Below, one piece after another: positions 1 to 7,851 of a stretch of DNA of 64,000 nt. Source of the stretch: an uncultured Centipeda sp. Lineage in GTDB: Bacteria > Bacillota > Negativicutes > Selenomonadales > Selenomonadaceae. The notes under the pieces were generated by a model. The model searched no databases. It saw only the letters and a program-made list of their open reading frames with translations, and had not been told where the DNA came from. Where the stretch lies: positions 5,936-69,935 of the forward strand of contig CAJPQT010000015.1 in NCBI GenBank assembly GCA_905372865.1, given 5' to 3'. The position numbers were made by a program, and so were the translations under genes. The stretch's first letter is position 1; the number at the start of each line of letters is the position of its first letter.

Positions 1-819
1 GAGCCAACGCGCTATTGGACGGCACAGATGGAAGGAGCACGCATACGGCAGTATTTCTCCGCGTTTGCTGCGGCAGGGCTTGAGCTGCGGCGACTTACAG
101 TTTGTCCTGCGGGCGGCGGTGTTCTTGCCGCCGCGATTGAGGAGGCCCGTGGACCGCTTATGCCGTGGGAGGCAGTACGGCATGACGATGGGTGTACGCC
201 CGCCGTCTATGCGGGACTGCTCGTTCGCTCGGGGATGTCGGAAAATCTCTACTGGACGGCGGAGCAGGCTCTTCTTGTGCGCCTGCGCTCCCGTGCGGCA
301 CCTCTGATTGCCGTGCTTTCCACCGCGGTTTTTCTTGTGTGCGTCAGTGCAGAGCTCTCTTCCTGCATGACGGCGCGCGCAGCGCGTGACCGCGCAGTGG
401 AGGAGCTCGCGCTCAGGGAATCGGAACGCCTTCGCATGGAGACGTTCTTTGTCCTGCGCAGCGATGTCATGCAGCGCGAGCAGATGTTGGCCGCGTTCGC
501 GGCAGAGTCGCTGCCTCTGCGTGCACTGCTCATCCACCTCGGCAGCAAGATTGTGGACGGTGTATACCTGACGGGTGTGCGGGCAGCGGAACAGGAGCTT
601 TGGATCGAGGGCGAAGCCGTGAGCTACGCGGCCCTTGCTTCTTTCATGGGGGCGATCGAGGACGACGATTTTTTCTCTGCGGAGGTCACGCTCGAACAGG
701 CGGGTGAGGAGCGAGAAACGTCGGGTATGCCGCCGCGGATTCGATTTACATTGCACAGTGACTGGCAGGAGGGACGATGGGACGAGTTTCAGAGCGACAG
801 CGTATCGAGCTCGCACTGA
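1..819 (+). CDS. PilN-like type IV pilus assembly protein, 5' end outside window
   Basis: The frame is open from base 1, so the gene begins upstream; the first ATG inside is at 28. The visible part has about 90 residues without a membrane segment, one hydrophobic segment (around APLIAVLSTAVFLVCVSA), a helical stretch likely to coil, and a small C-terminal domain. That second half is the PilN plan (short cytosolic end, one TM, coil, periplasmic ferredoxin-like domain). The part before the TM is longer than a normal PilN tail and could be the end of a PilM-like ATPase fused to PilN; this is a guess because the ATP-binding region is off the window. It overlaps the PilO-like gene by 43 bases, which supports co-translation of an inner-membrane PilN/PilO pair. 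Confidence 0.6.
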   Translation, partial: EPTRYWTAQMEGARIRQYFSAFAAAGLELRRLTVCPAGGGVLAAAIEEARGPLMPWEAVRHDDGCTPAVYAGLLVRSGMSENLYWTAEQALLVRLRSRAAPLIAVLSTAVFLVCVSAELSSCMTARAARDRAVEELALRESERLRMETFFVLRSDVMQREQMLAAFAAESLPLRALLIHLGSKIVDGVYLTGVRAAEQELWIEGEAVSYAALASFMGAIEDDDFFSAEVTLEQAGEERETSGMPPRIRFTLHSDWQEGRWDEFQSDSVSSSH

Positions 820-1307
820 TCTGGGCGTGTACACTGATTCTCCTCTATGTGCTCGTACTTGCGCCGCATATTGCAGCACAGCGCACAGCGGCGCACGCAG
901 AGCAGGAGGCGGCTGAGACGGCGCTCGCACGCATGGAGCACTATCAGCGCCTACTGATCGAGGATCCGCAGGCAGAGGAAAAACTGCGCGTGCGGCAGAT
1001 GCGCCTTGCAGATGCCCTGCCCGAGGAGCGTGGGCAGGGGACATTCATCCACACAGCGGAACATCTGGCGCGGCGGAATCATGTAACTGTCGAGGGCGTT
1101 GCACCACAGCCGATGATGCTGAGAGATGGGCTGCGGATTCAACCGATCGAACTGCGTGTACGCGGCGGATACTTCGATCTCCTCTCGTTTCTGCACGCTG
1201 TGCAGGAGGGGGAGCGCTGCGTCCGCTTCGGGGCGTTCACACTGACGGCCGAGGAGCAGGAACTGTATGTGGTCATTCGAATGGATATTGCGGCGCGTGC
1301 AGAATAG
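777..1307 (+). CDS. pilO: PilO-like type IV pilus inner-membrane protein
   Basis: A 176-residue protein with one N-terminal membrane segment (residues about 11-31, LALIWACTLILLYVLVL), an Ala/Glu-rich coiled coil (about 35-85) and a compact C-terminal domain. Length and order match PilO, which dimerises with PilN in the periplasm and links the outer-membrane secretin to the inner-membrane platform. The assignment rests on topology, size and position right after a PilN-like gene; no catalytic motif exists to confirm it. GGGACGATGG just before the start supplies a weak ribosome site inside the upstream gene. A GspM-like type II secretion component is the main alternative. Confidence 0.6.
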   Translation: MGRVSERQRIELALIWACTLILLYVLVLAPHIAAQRTAAHAEQEAAETALARMEHYQRLLIEDPQAEEKLRVRQMRLADALPEERGQGTFIHTAEHLARRNHVTVEGVAPQPMMLRDGLRIQPIELRVRGGYFDLLSFLHAVQEGERCVRFGAFTLTAEEQELYVVIRMDIAARAE

Positions 1308-1399
1308 GGGCAGTGCTTGCAGGAAAAGACAATATTATATCGAATTTATCTCAAGATGGATGAAAATATGGCAGATGATACAGCGGGGGAGGAAATGGC

Positions 1400-2569
1400 A
1401 TGGGCCAGCTGCGTTTTATCACAGGCGGCGAGTCGCATGGTGCGGCGCTGACGGCGATTCTCGACGGTATGCCGGCGGGGCTGCGGGTTGCGCGCGAGGT
1501 GATCGATGCACAGCTGGCACGGCGGCAGCAGGGGTATGGGCGCGGCGACCGCATGAAGATCGAAACGGATCGCGTCGCGGTTCTTTCGGGGCTGCGCTTT
1601 GGCGAGACACTTGGTTCGCCCATCACGCTTCAGGTTGTGAATCATGACTTTGCGAACTGGACGGAGCGCATGGATCCCTTCGGTACGCCGACGGGGGCGA
1701 GGGTGACTGCCGTCCGTCCGGGACACGCGGATCTCACAGGTGCGCTGAAATATGACCGTGCGGACGCGCGGGATATCCTCGAGCGATCGAGTGCACGCGA
1801 GACAACGATGCGCGTTGCCGTCGGTGCCGTCTGCCGTCAGCTGCTTACCGCGCTCGGCGTGACGATCGCCTCCCATGTGACGGAGATCGGCGGCGTGGCG
1901 GTGGACCGCGCAGCGATTTGCGATGAGGATATCGGTGTGACAAACAGCAGCGATTTGAACTGCTGCGACCCTGCGGCCGAGACGCGCATCAAGGCACGCA
2001 TTGATGCGGCAAAGGCGGCGGGTGATACGCTTGGCGGCATCTTTGAGATCGTTGTGCGTGGTCTTCCTGTCGGGCTCGGCTCCCATACGCAGTGGGATCG
2101 CCGCCTCGACGGGAAGCTCGCGGGAGCGCTCATGTCCATCCAGGCGATCAAGGGAGTGGAGATCGGTGCCGGCTTTGGCTGTGCACATGTGCCCGGCAGT
2201 GAGATCCACGATGAAATCTTCATGGGTGCGGATGGGCTTCCCTATCGTCGGACCAATCGCGCGGGCGGGCTCGAGGGCGGCATGACGAATGGCGAGACGC
2301 TCGTTGTCCGCGCCGCGATGAAGCCCATTCCAACACTGATGACACCGCTGCAGACGGTCGACCTCGCAACGGGTGCAGCGGTCTCTGCGAGCAAGGAGCG
2401 CAGCGATGCCTGCGCCGTACCTGCCGCCTCCGTGGTCGGTGAGGCGATGGTCGCCTTTGTCCTCGCGGATGCGATCTGCACGCAGTTCCACGCAGGCTCC
2501 ATGACCGATCTCACCGCGTCGCTCGCCGCCTACCGCGAGCGCTTGGAAAGCCGATGGGTGACCCGATGA
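1400..2569 (+). CDS. aroC: Chorismate synthase
   Basis: Converts 5-enolpyruvylshikimate-3-phosphate to chorismate, the last shikimate step, using reduced FMN. At 389 residues it has normal length. The family signature GGESHG lies at residues 9-14, and the RSSARETTMRVAVG segment that contributes to the FMN/substrate site is near residue 135. The start is supported by GGGGGAGG about 8 bases upstream. The stop overlaps the ATG of aroK (ATGA), and aroB follows, so three shikimate genes form an operon. No strong promoter was seen in the 92 bases after the PilO-like gene. Confidence 0.97.
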   Translation: MGQLRFITGGESHGAALTAILDGMPAGLRVAREVIDAQLARRQQGYGRGDRMKIETDRVAVLSGLRFGETLGSPITLQVVNHDFANWTERMDPFGTPTGARVTAVRPGHADLTGALKYDRADARDILERSSARETTMRVAVGAVCRQLLTALGVTIASHVTEIGGVAVDRAAICDEDIGVTNSSDLNCCDPAAETRIKARIDAAKAAGDTLGGIFEIVVRGLPVGLGSHTQWDRRLDGKLAGALMSIQAIKGVEIGAGFGCAHVPGSEIHDEIFMGADGLPYRRTNRAGGLEGGMTNGETLVVRAAMKPIPTLMTPLQTVDLATGAAVSASKERSDACAVPAASVVGEAMVAFVLADAICTQFHAGSMTDLTASLAAYRERLESRWVTR

Positions 2570-3087
2570 AGAACATTGTGTTGATCGGCTTTATGGGCAC
2601 GGGCAAGACAAGCATTGGGCGTCTGCTTGCCACACGGCTCGGCTGCGCCTTTCATGATCTCGACAAGAAGATCGAGGAGCAGCACGGCATGAGCATCCCT
2701 GCGATGTTTGCGCAGCATGGTGAGCCGTACTTTCGCGCACGCGAGAAGGAAGCCGTGCGCGATGCGGCGGGGCGTACAAATCTCGTCATTGCGACGGGCG
2801 GCGGCACAGTAAAGGATCCCGAAAATATAGCGCTGCTGCGTCAAAATGGTGTTCTCGTGGCGCTGACTGCCGATGTGGATACCATCCTCCAGCGCACCGC
2901 AGCGCGGGGGGCACGGCCTGTCCTCGATCGTGCCGACGCGGGGGATCGGCGTGCCGCCGTTATGCGGCTGCTCGAGGAGCGCCGTACACTCTACGAGGAG
3001 GCGGACATCACGGTCGATACGAGCGGGCGCTCGCCGCTCGAGGCCGCAGAGTATATCGTGCAGGCAACGCGGATATGGAGAAAATAA
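2566..3087 (+). CDS. aroK: Shikimate kinase
   Basis: Phosphorylates shikimate at O-3 with ATP. The protein opens MKNIVLIGFMGTGKTS, giving the Walker A loop GFMGTGKTS, followed by the shikimate-binding DLD (HDLDKKIEE), R-x-x-E around FRAREKEAV and the GGG motif (ATGGGTV). At 173 residues it is a typical single-domain AroK. An in-frame ATG at 2554 would add four residues. The one at 2566 is preferred because it forms the ATGA overlap with aroC and gives the conserved family N-terminus. aroB starts one base after the stop. Confidence 0.95.
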   Translation: MKNIVLIGFMGTGKTSIGRLLATRLGCAFHDLDKKIEEQHGMSIPAMFAQHGEPYFRAREKEAVRDAAGRTNLVIATGGGTVKDPENIALLRQNGVLVALTADVDTILQRTAARGARPVLDRADAGDRRAAVMRLLEERRTLYEEADITVDTSGRSPLEAAEYIVQATRIWRK

Positions 3088-3088
3088 T

Positions 3089-4177
3089 ATGAGGCAGAGG
3101 GTAGAAGTCGAACTCGGGGAGCGCAGCTACTCGATTCTCATCGGCAGCGGGCTTGCGGATGAGATCATCGCGTTTGTCCGTTCAGCGGGATATTCTTCGC
3201 ACGGCATGATCGTCACGGATACGAATATCGCACCGCTCTGCGCAGAGAGGATGGCAGGGCTCTTTGCGAATGCGGGGGTTCGCGCGGAGATCGTCACGGT
3301 TCCTGCGGGGGAGGCATCGAAGAGCCTCACGCAGGCGAATGAACTCTATACGCGTGCCATCGAGTTTGGCCTAGACCGACGTTCGCCGATCATTGCACTC
3401 GGCGGCGGCGTAGTCGGCGATCTTGCGGGCTTCGTAGCGGCCACCTATATGCGCGGTGTTCCTTTCATCCAGTTCCCGACAAGTCTCCTCGCACAGGTGG
3501 ATTCGAGTGTCGGCGGCAAGGTGGCTGTCAACCACCCGCTCGGCAAGAATCTCATCGGCGCATTCTATCAGCCCGATGCCGTTTTTATGGATCTGGATTT
3601 TCTGCGGACGCTGCCCCGCCGTGAGATTTGGTCGGGGCTCGGTGAGATCGTCAAATACGGCATCATCTATGATGCAGACTTCTTTGTGTGGCTCGAGGAG
3701 CACCGCGCAGACGTACTCGCACTCGAATCCGCAGTGGCGGTGCATATGATCGCGCGCTCCTGTGCGATCAAGGCGGATGTCGTACGCCAGGACGAGCGAG
3801 AGGGCGGCCTTCGGCGCATCCTGAACTTCGGCCATACGATTGCGCACGCGATCGAAAAGGAAACGGGCTATGCGCGCTATCGGCACGGCGAGGCGGTCGC
3901 AATCGGCATGGTCGGCGCGGCAGAGATCAGCGCTCAGCTGGGGCTTCTTTCGGGGGAAGACCGTGCGCGCATTGATGCACTGATCCATGCGATGGGACTG
4001 CCGTGCTCCGCCGAGGGCGTGACGGTAGATGCAATGTATGCCGATCTCTTCCACGACAAGAAGACGGTGGGCGGGCGCATTCATTGGGTGCTTGCGGAGG
4101 GGATCGGAACCGTCTCTGTGCACTGCGATGTACCGGAAGATATCGTACGCAAAACGTTGGCAGGACTTTCTTGCTAA
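3089..4177 (+). CDS. aroB: 3-dehydroquinate synthase
   Basis: Makes 3-dehydroquinate from DAHP, the second shikimate step; NAD- and metal-dependent. The 362-residue protein shows the NAD-binding stretch GGGVVGDLAGFVAATYMRG, the PTSLLAQVDSSVGGK active-site segment, and metal ligands in FGHTIAHAIE and HGEAVAIGM. The frame is open further upstream, inside aroK, but ATG 3089 lies one base after the aroK stop and gives the usual family length and N-terminus. AATATGGAGAAAATA supplies the ribosome site. It is the last gene of the aroC-aroK-aroB operon. Confidence 0.96.
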   Translation: MRQRVEVELGERSYSILIGSGLADEIIAFVRSAGYSSHGMIVTDTNIAPLCAERMAGLFANAGVRAEIVTVPAGEASKSLTQANELYTRAIEFGLDRRSPIIALGGGVVGDLAGFVAATYMRGVPFIQFPTSLLAQVDSSVGGKVAVNHPLGKNLIGAFYQPDAVFMDLDFLRTLPRREIWSGLGEIVKYGIIYDADFFVWLEEHRADVLALESAVAVHMIARSCAIKADVVRQDEREGGLRRILNFGHTIAHAIEKETGYARYRHGEAVAIGMVGAAEISAQLGLLSGEDRARIDALIHAMGLPCSAEGVTVDAMYADLFHDKKTVGGRIHWVLAEGIGTVSVHCDVPEDIVRKTLAGLSC

Positions 4178-4226
4178 ACACGACTGGTTTTACAGCGAAA
4201 TCATTTTGTGGGGAGGTAAGCGAAAC

Positions 4227-6029
4227 ATGATTCGGAAATTGTGTGTATTCGTGCAGGCTCTTTTTTTTGTTCTGCTTCTTTGCACGGGACATACGGTTTC
4301 CGCTGAAACCGCTGAACTTTCATGGGAGTACTGGGAGACGAATACGGCGAATTCCGATGAACACGCGGCGAAGACGGTTCCTGCGTTTCCGAAGGAGGAA
4401 GGGCATTGGCGGAGGTTCAATCCGCAGTTCGGTGTCGCCGTCCCCGAGGGGACACGCTATGTCTGGGTGCGCGTCTACATTCCGCCCGATACGGGGGTGG
4501 ATGAGAGCCTCTTCTTCACCACGACGGACCAGGCCCTGCAGATCTTTCTCGATGGGGTCTCCATCTACCGCTACGGTGATCTCAACGATCAGCACGGCTC
4601 CTACGGCCGTAAGTGGCATCTTGTCGATTTGCCCGCATGGGCGATTGGGCGGCACCTCATCATGCAGATCCATTCCGATAACATATGGGTGCTTGGACAG
4701 TTCGACCGCGTTCGTCTGGATCGCGCCGCACATCAGATCGAGGATGTCTTTGTCTACGACTTTCCCTATGTCAGCGGCATTACGGCACTGCTCGTATTCA
4801 TTCTGCTCCTCGGTGTCTATTTCTTTGCAGAGACGGATCTCAGGGATCTCTACCTGCGCATAATCGTCGTCCTGTTCGTCTTCTTCGTCTGGATGTTCAG
4901 CGCGTCGAGTGTCGTGCTCCTGTGGTTTGACTGGCCTGTGCTCTGGCTGGACGTGGAACTTGTCTTTTCTTACCTTATCCCGCTTTCCGCAAATTTGCTC
5001 ATCTACAGAGTGATTGACGAACGCTATCAAAAGAACGTCCTTCAGACATCCTTCGCCTATGGCATCATTCTCCTGCTTGCCGTGCTGCTGGAGCTCTCCG
5101 GGCAGAACGGACTGTATCTCATGCGGTTCTTCTTCTATCCCACACTTCTTGTCTGCGGTCTGATGACGGGGCGTTGGCTCTGGACGTGCCACACAGCCGG
5201 CAACCAGCGCTGCCGCTCGCTCCTCATCGCGTTCGGAACGCTCACGGGGCTCGCCGTGATTGACGGCATGGCGCTTCAGTATCGCCTCTTTGCATGGCAT
5301 ACCTACTACGTTCCATTCGGCATCTATACCATCGCCTTCTTTATCGTCCAGTTGATTTTGGAGCGTGCCGCCCATGAGCGCTACCTTACCGAGCTCTCCG
5401 CGAGCCTCGAGAATGAGGTCAGTGTGGTGACGAAACGCATGGAGGTCGATCCGCTCACGGGCGTGTTCAACCGCAACAAATTCCCGACGGCGACGCGAGA
5501 TTTCATGCGGATCTCGCTCGAGATCAAAGAGCCGCTCGCCGTCATCATGCTTGACATCGACCATTTCAAGCACATCAACGATACCTACGGGCACGATGTC
5601 GGCGATGAGGTGCTCGTGGGGTTCGCGCAGACGATCAGCGGGTTCCTGGATCGCCGGCACATCCTCATCCGCTGGGGCGGTGAGGAGTTCATTCTGCTCT
5701 GTCTTCACTACGATGGGGCGGAGGCGGAGGCGTTCGCCAACACAATCCGCGAGGCCGTCGCTGCGGCGCAGATCCATCCCTCGGATCGGGTGACATGCAG
5801 CGGCGGTGTGGCCATCTGGTACGGCACGGAGGCAGATACGGCGGAACGCGTGCTAAAACGTGCAGATACGGCCCTCTACCAGTCGAAGCAGAACGGGCGC
5901 AATCGCATCACCTGTGAGCCGGACTGGCAGGCACACATGCCGCCGCGCCGTCCGAAGCGGAAGCCAAAGGGAAAAAATCGTGAGGACGATTTCGCCAAAG
6001 CAAATATGGCAGAAATCGGGGATCGCTGA
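4227..6029 (+). CDS. Membrane diguanylate cyclase with periplasmic sensor
   Basis: Start ATG 4227 follows GGGGAGGTAAG and opens with a signal sequence (MIRKLCVFVQALFFVLLL, cleavage near VSA-ET). Next comes a periplasmic domain of about 150 residues with a jelly-roll-like pattern as in 7TMR-DISM sensors, then a block of about seven TM helices (about residues 180-390), then a GGDEF domain. The cyclase half shows DPLTGVFNRN, the metal/substrate segment MLDIDHFKHINDTYGHDVGD and the active-site GGEEF (about residue 484), so it should make cyclic di-GMP. The product-inhibition I-site (RxxD before GGEEF) reads DRRH and is not conserved. It starts 49 bases after aroB, so the two may be cotranscribed. 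Confidence 0.9.
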   Translation: MIRKLCVFVQALFFVLLLCTGHTVSAETAELSWEYWETNTANSDEHAAKTVPAFPKEEGHWRRFNPQFGVAVPEGTRYVWVRVYIPPDTGVDESLFFTTTDQALQIFLDGVSIYRYGDLNDQHGSYGRKWHLVDLPAWAIGRHLIMQIHSDNIWVLGQFDRVRLDRAAHQIEDVFVYDFPYVSGITALLVFILLLGVYFFAETDLRDLYLRIIVVLFVFFVWMFSASSVVLLWFDWPVLWLDVELVFSYLIPLSANLLIYRVIDERYQKNVLQTSFAYGIILLLAVLLELSGQNGLYLMRFFFYPTLLVCGLMTGRWLWTCHTAGNQRCRSLLIAFGTLTGLAVIDGMALQYRLFAWHTYYVPFGIYTIAFFIVQLILERAAHERYLTELSASLENEVSVVTKRMEVDPLTGVFNRNKFPTATRDFMRISLEIKEPLAVIMLDIDHFKHINDTYGHDVGDEVLVGFAQTISGFLDRRHILIRWGGEEFILLCLHYDGAEAEAFANTIREAVAAAQIHPSDRVTCSGGVAIWYGTEADTAERVLKRADTALYQSKQNGRNRITCEPDWQAHMPPRRPKRKPKGKNREDDFAKANMAEIGDR

Positions 6030-6042
6030 GGAAAAATTTTTC

Positions 6043-6071
6043 TTGCACATGGGCGCATCTTATGCTATAGT
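6043..6071 (+). promoter_or_regulatory. Predicted sigma-A promoter of rplS
   Basis: TTGCAC, 17 bases, TATAGT, with transcription expected from about 6078. It leaves a leader of about 70 bases before the rplS start. Seen by consensus only. Confidence 0.75.
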
Positions 6072-6146
6072 CACTGAGTATGTGTGTGGATGGTCCGCTG
6101 GGCGGCATGAGCCGTTGATGAACATCCGAGCGAAGGAGGAAAACAT

Positions 6147-6488
6147 ATGAATATCATCGAGGTCCTTGAGAAGGAGCAGCTTCGCTCCGACATTCCGGAG
6201 TTTGCACCCGGCGACACGGTTCGCGTCCATGCGCGCATCGTCGAGGGCACGCGCGAGCGCATTCAGGTGTTCGAGGGCGTTGTCATCGCACGTCAGGGAA
6301 CGGGCGTCCGTGAGACCTTCACCGTGCGCCGCATCGCGTCGGGCGTCGGTGTCGAGCGTCTCTTTCCCGTGCACTCCCCGCGGATCGCAAAGATCGAGGT
6401 GACGCGCCGCGGCATCGTCCGCCGTGCGAAGCTCTACTATCTGCGCGGACTCACGGGCAAGGCAGCTCGTATTCGGGAAAAGCGCTAA
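6147..6488 (+). CDS. rplS: 50S ribosomal protein L19
   Basis: A 113-residue protein of the large ribosomal subunit at the interface with the small subunit. It has typical family segments: FAPGDTVRVHARIVEG near the N-terminus, RIQVFEGVVIARQG in the middle, and VRRAKLYYLRGLTGKAARIREK at the end (cited in part). The site GAAGGAGGA lies about 6 bases before the ATG. A good promoter lies upstream and a strong terminator downstream, so it is a single-gene unit here, not part of the common rpsP-rimM-trmD-rplS operon. Confidence 0.97.
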   Translation: MNIIEVLEKEQLRSDIPEFAPGDTVRVHARIVEGTRERIQVFEGVVIARQGTGVRETFTVRRIASGVGVERLFPVHSPRIAKIEVTRRGIVRRAKLYYLRGLTGKAARIREKR

Positions 6489-6500
6489 TTGTACGACGGA

Positions 6501-6530
6501 TAGGGACTGCTGTGGCAGTCCCTATTTTTG
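6501..6530 (+). terminator. Intrinsic terminator after rplS
   Basis: A perfect 10-bp stem (6501-6510 with 6515-6524), four-base loop TGTG, then a run of Ts (ATTTTTG). Starts 12 bases after the rplS stop. Confidence 0.9.
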
Positions 6531-6550
6531 CTGTATGAGAGGAGGATTTT

Positions 6551-7078
6551 ATGGAAAAAGAAACGTCAACCGCATCGGAGATCAAGGACTGGATTGTATC
6601 CATCGTCGTTGCCGTCGCGCTTGCGATGTTCATCCGCACCTTTATCGTGGAGCTCTACGTCGTCGACGGGCCGTCGATGCGCCCGACGCTCGAGTCGGAG
6701 GAGCGCCTCGTTGTCAATAAATTCATCTACCGCTTCCGTCCGCCGGAGAAAGGCGAAGTCCTCGTCTTTCAGTACCCGCGCGATCCGAGCCGCGACTTCA
6801 TCAAGCGCGTGATCGCAACGCCGGGCGATACCATCGAGATCCGCGAGGGGCGCGTGCTCGTCAACGATCAGCTGCTCACGGAGGACTACATCCTCGAGAA
6901 GACGCGCAGCGAGTATCCGAAATCAACCGTGCCCGAGGGACGTATTTTCGTCATGGGGGACAACCGCAACAACTCCGAGGACAGCCGCTTCGCCGATGTT
7001 GGCTTTGTGCCGTACGATCTCATTAAGGGCAAGGCGATGCTCGTATTCTGGCCGGTTTCGCAGTATAAGACGCTCTGA
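6551..7078 (+). CDS. lepB: Signal peptidase I
   Basis: Cleaves signal peptides from exported proteins at the outer face of the inner membrane. The 175-residue protein has one N-terminal TM anchor (about residues 13-33) and the family boxes: catalytic Ser in GPSMRPTL, general-base Lys in FIKRVIATPGD, and the conserved GDNRNNSEDSRF. This is the short, single-anchor form usual in Firmicutes. GAGAGGAGG lies about 8 bases before the ATG. An exonuclease gene follows after 12 bases. Confidence 0.96.
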   Translation: MEKETSTASEIKDWIVSIVVAVALAMFIRTFIVELYVVDGPSMRPTLESEERLVVNKFIYRFRPPEKGEVLVFQYPRDPSRDFIKRVIATPGDTIEIREGRVLVNDQLLTEDYILEKTRSEYPKSTVPEGRIFVMGDNRNNSEDSRFADVGFVPYDLIKGKAMLVFWPVSQYKTL

Positions 7079-7090
7079 CGGAGGACGGCT

Positions 7091-7843
7091 ATGCGCTTTG
7101 TATCATGGAACGTCAACGGGCTGCGTGCAGCCCTTAAAAAAGGCTTCATGGAGGCCTTCAAGGAACTCGATGCCGATGCGTTCTGCCTGCAGGAGACGAA
7201 GATGCAGGAGGGGCAGGCGATCCTCGATCTGCCCGGCTACGAGCAGTTTTTTTACAGTGCGGAGAAAAAGGGCTACTCCGGCACGGCGATCTTTACGCGG
7301 ATCAAGCCTCTTTCCGTCAATTACGGGATTGGGATCGAGGAGCACGACCACGAAGGGCGTGTCATCACGATGGAGTACGAGGATGTGTACCTCGTCACCG
7401 TCTACACGCCGAACTCGAAGAACGCGCTTGCACGCCTCGACTACCGCATGGTCTGGGAGGATGCCTTTCGTGCGTTCCTGCTTGATCTGCGTGCGAAAAA
7501 GCCCGTCGTCGTTTGCGGCGATCTCAACGTCGCGCACACGGAGATCGACCTCAAAAATCCGAAGAGCAACCGCCGCAATGCGGGCTTCACGGACGAGGAG
7601 CGCGGCAAATTCACGGAGCTCCTCGCCTCGGGATTTGTCGATACCTTCCGCGCCCTGTACCCGGATAAGACAGGCGCGTATACGTGGTGGTCGTACCTGC
7701 GCCATGCGCGCGAGACGAACGCGGGGTGGCGCATCGACTACTTCCTCGTCTCGGAGGAGCTGCGTGAGCGCATCGCGGCAGCGGAGATCCATGCGGATGT
7801 GTTCGGGAGCGATCACTGCCCCGTATCATTGACGTTGAAATAG
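7091..7843 (+). CDS. xth: Exodeoxyribonuclease III (AP endonuclease family)
   Basis: A 250-residue metal-dependent nuclease that incises abasic sites and digests DNA from 3' ends in base excision repair. It shows the exonuclease-endonuclease-phosphatase motifs: SWNVNGLRA at the N-terminus, LQETKMQ with the metal-binding Glu, GDLNVAHTEIDL, the RIDY segment and the final GSDHCPVSL with the catalytic Asp-His. Length is normal for ExoA/XthA. GGAGGACGGCT precedes the ATG. It lies between lepB and prfC with short gaps. Confidence 0.95.
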   Translation: MRFVSWNVNGLRAALKKGFMEAFKELDADAFCLQETKMQEGQAILDLPGYEQFFYSAEKKGYSGTAIFTRIKPLSVNYGIGIEEHDHEGRVITMEYEDVYLVTVYTPNSKNALARLDYRMVWEDAFRAFLLDLRAKKPVVVCGDLNVAHTEIDLKNPKSNRRNAGFTDEERGKFTELLASGFVDTFRALYPDKTGAYTWWSYLRHARETNAGWRIDYFLVSEELRERIAAAEIHADVFGSDHCPVSLTLK

Positions 7844-7851
7844 GGGAGACT

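Noticed and set aside
1356..1451. Short frame starting MDENMADDTAG before and into aroC
   Set aside because: Overlaps the aroC start in another frame and has no clear ribosome site; the aroC start is well supported.
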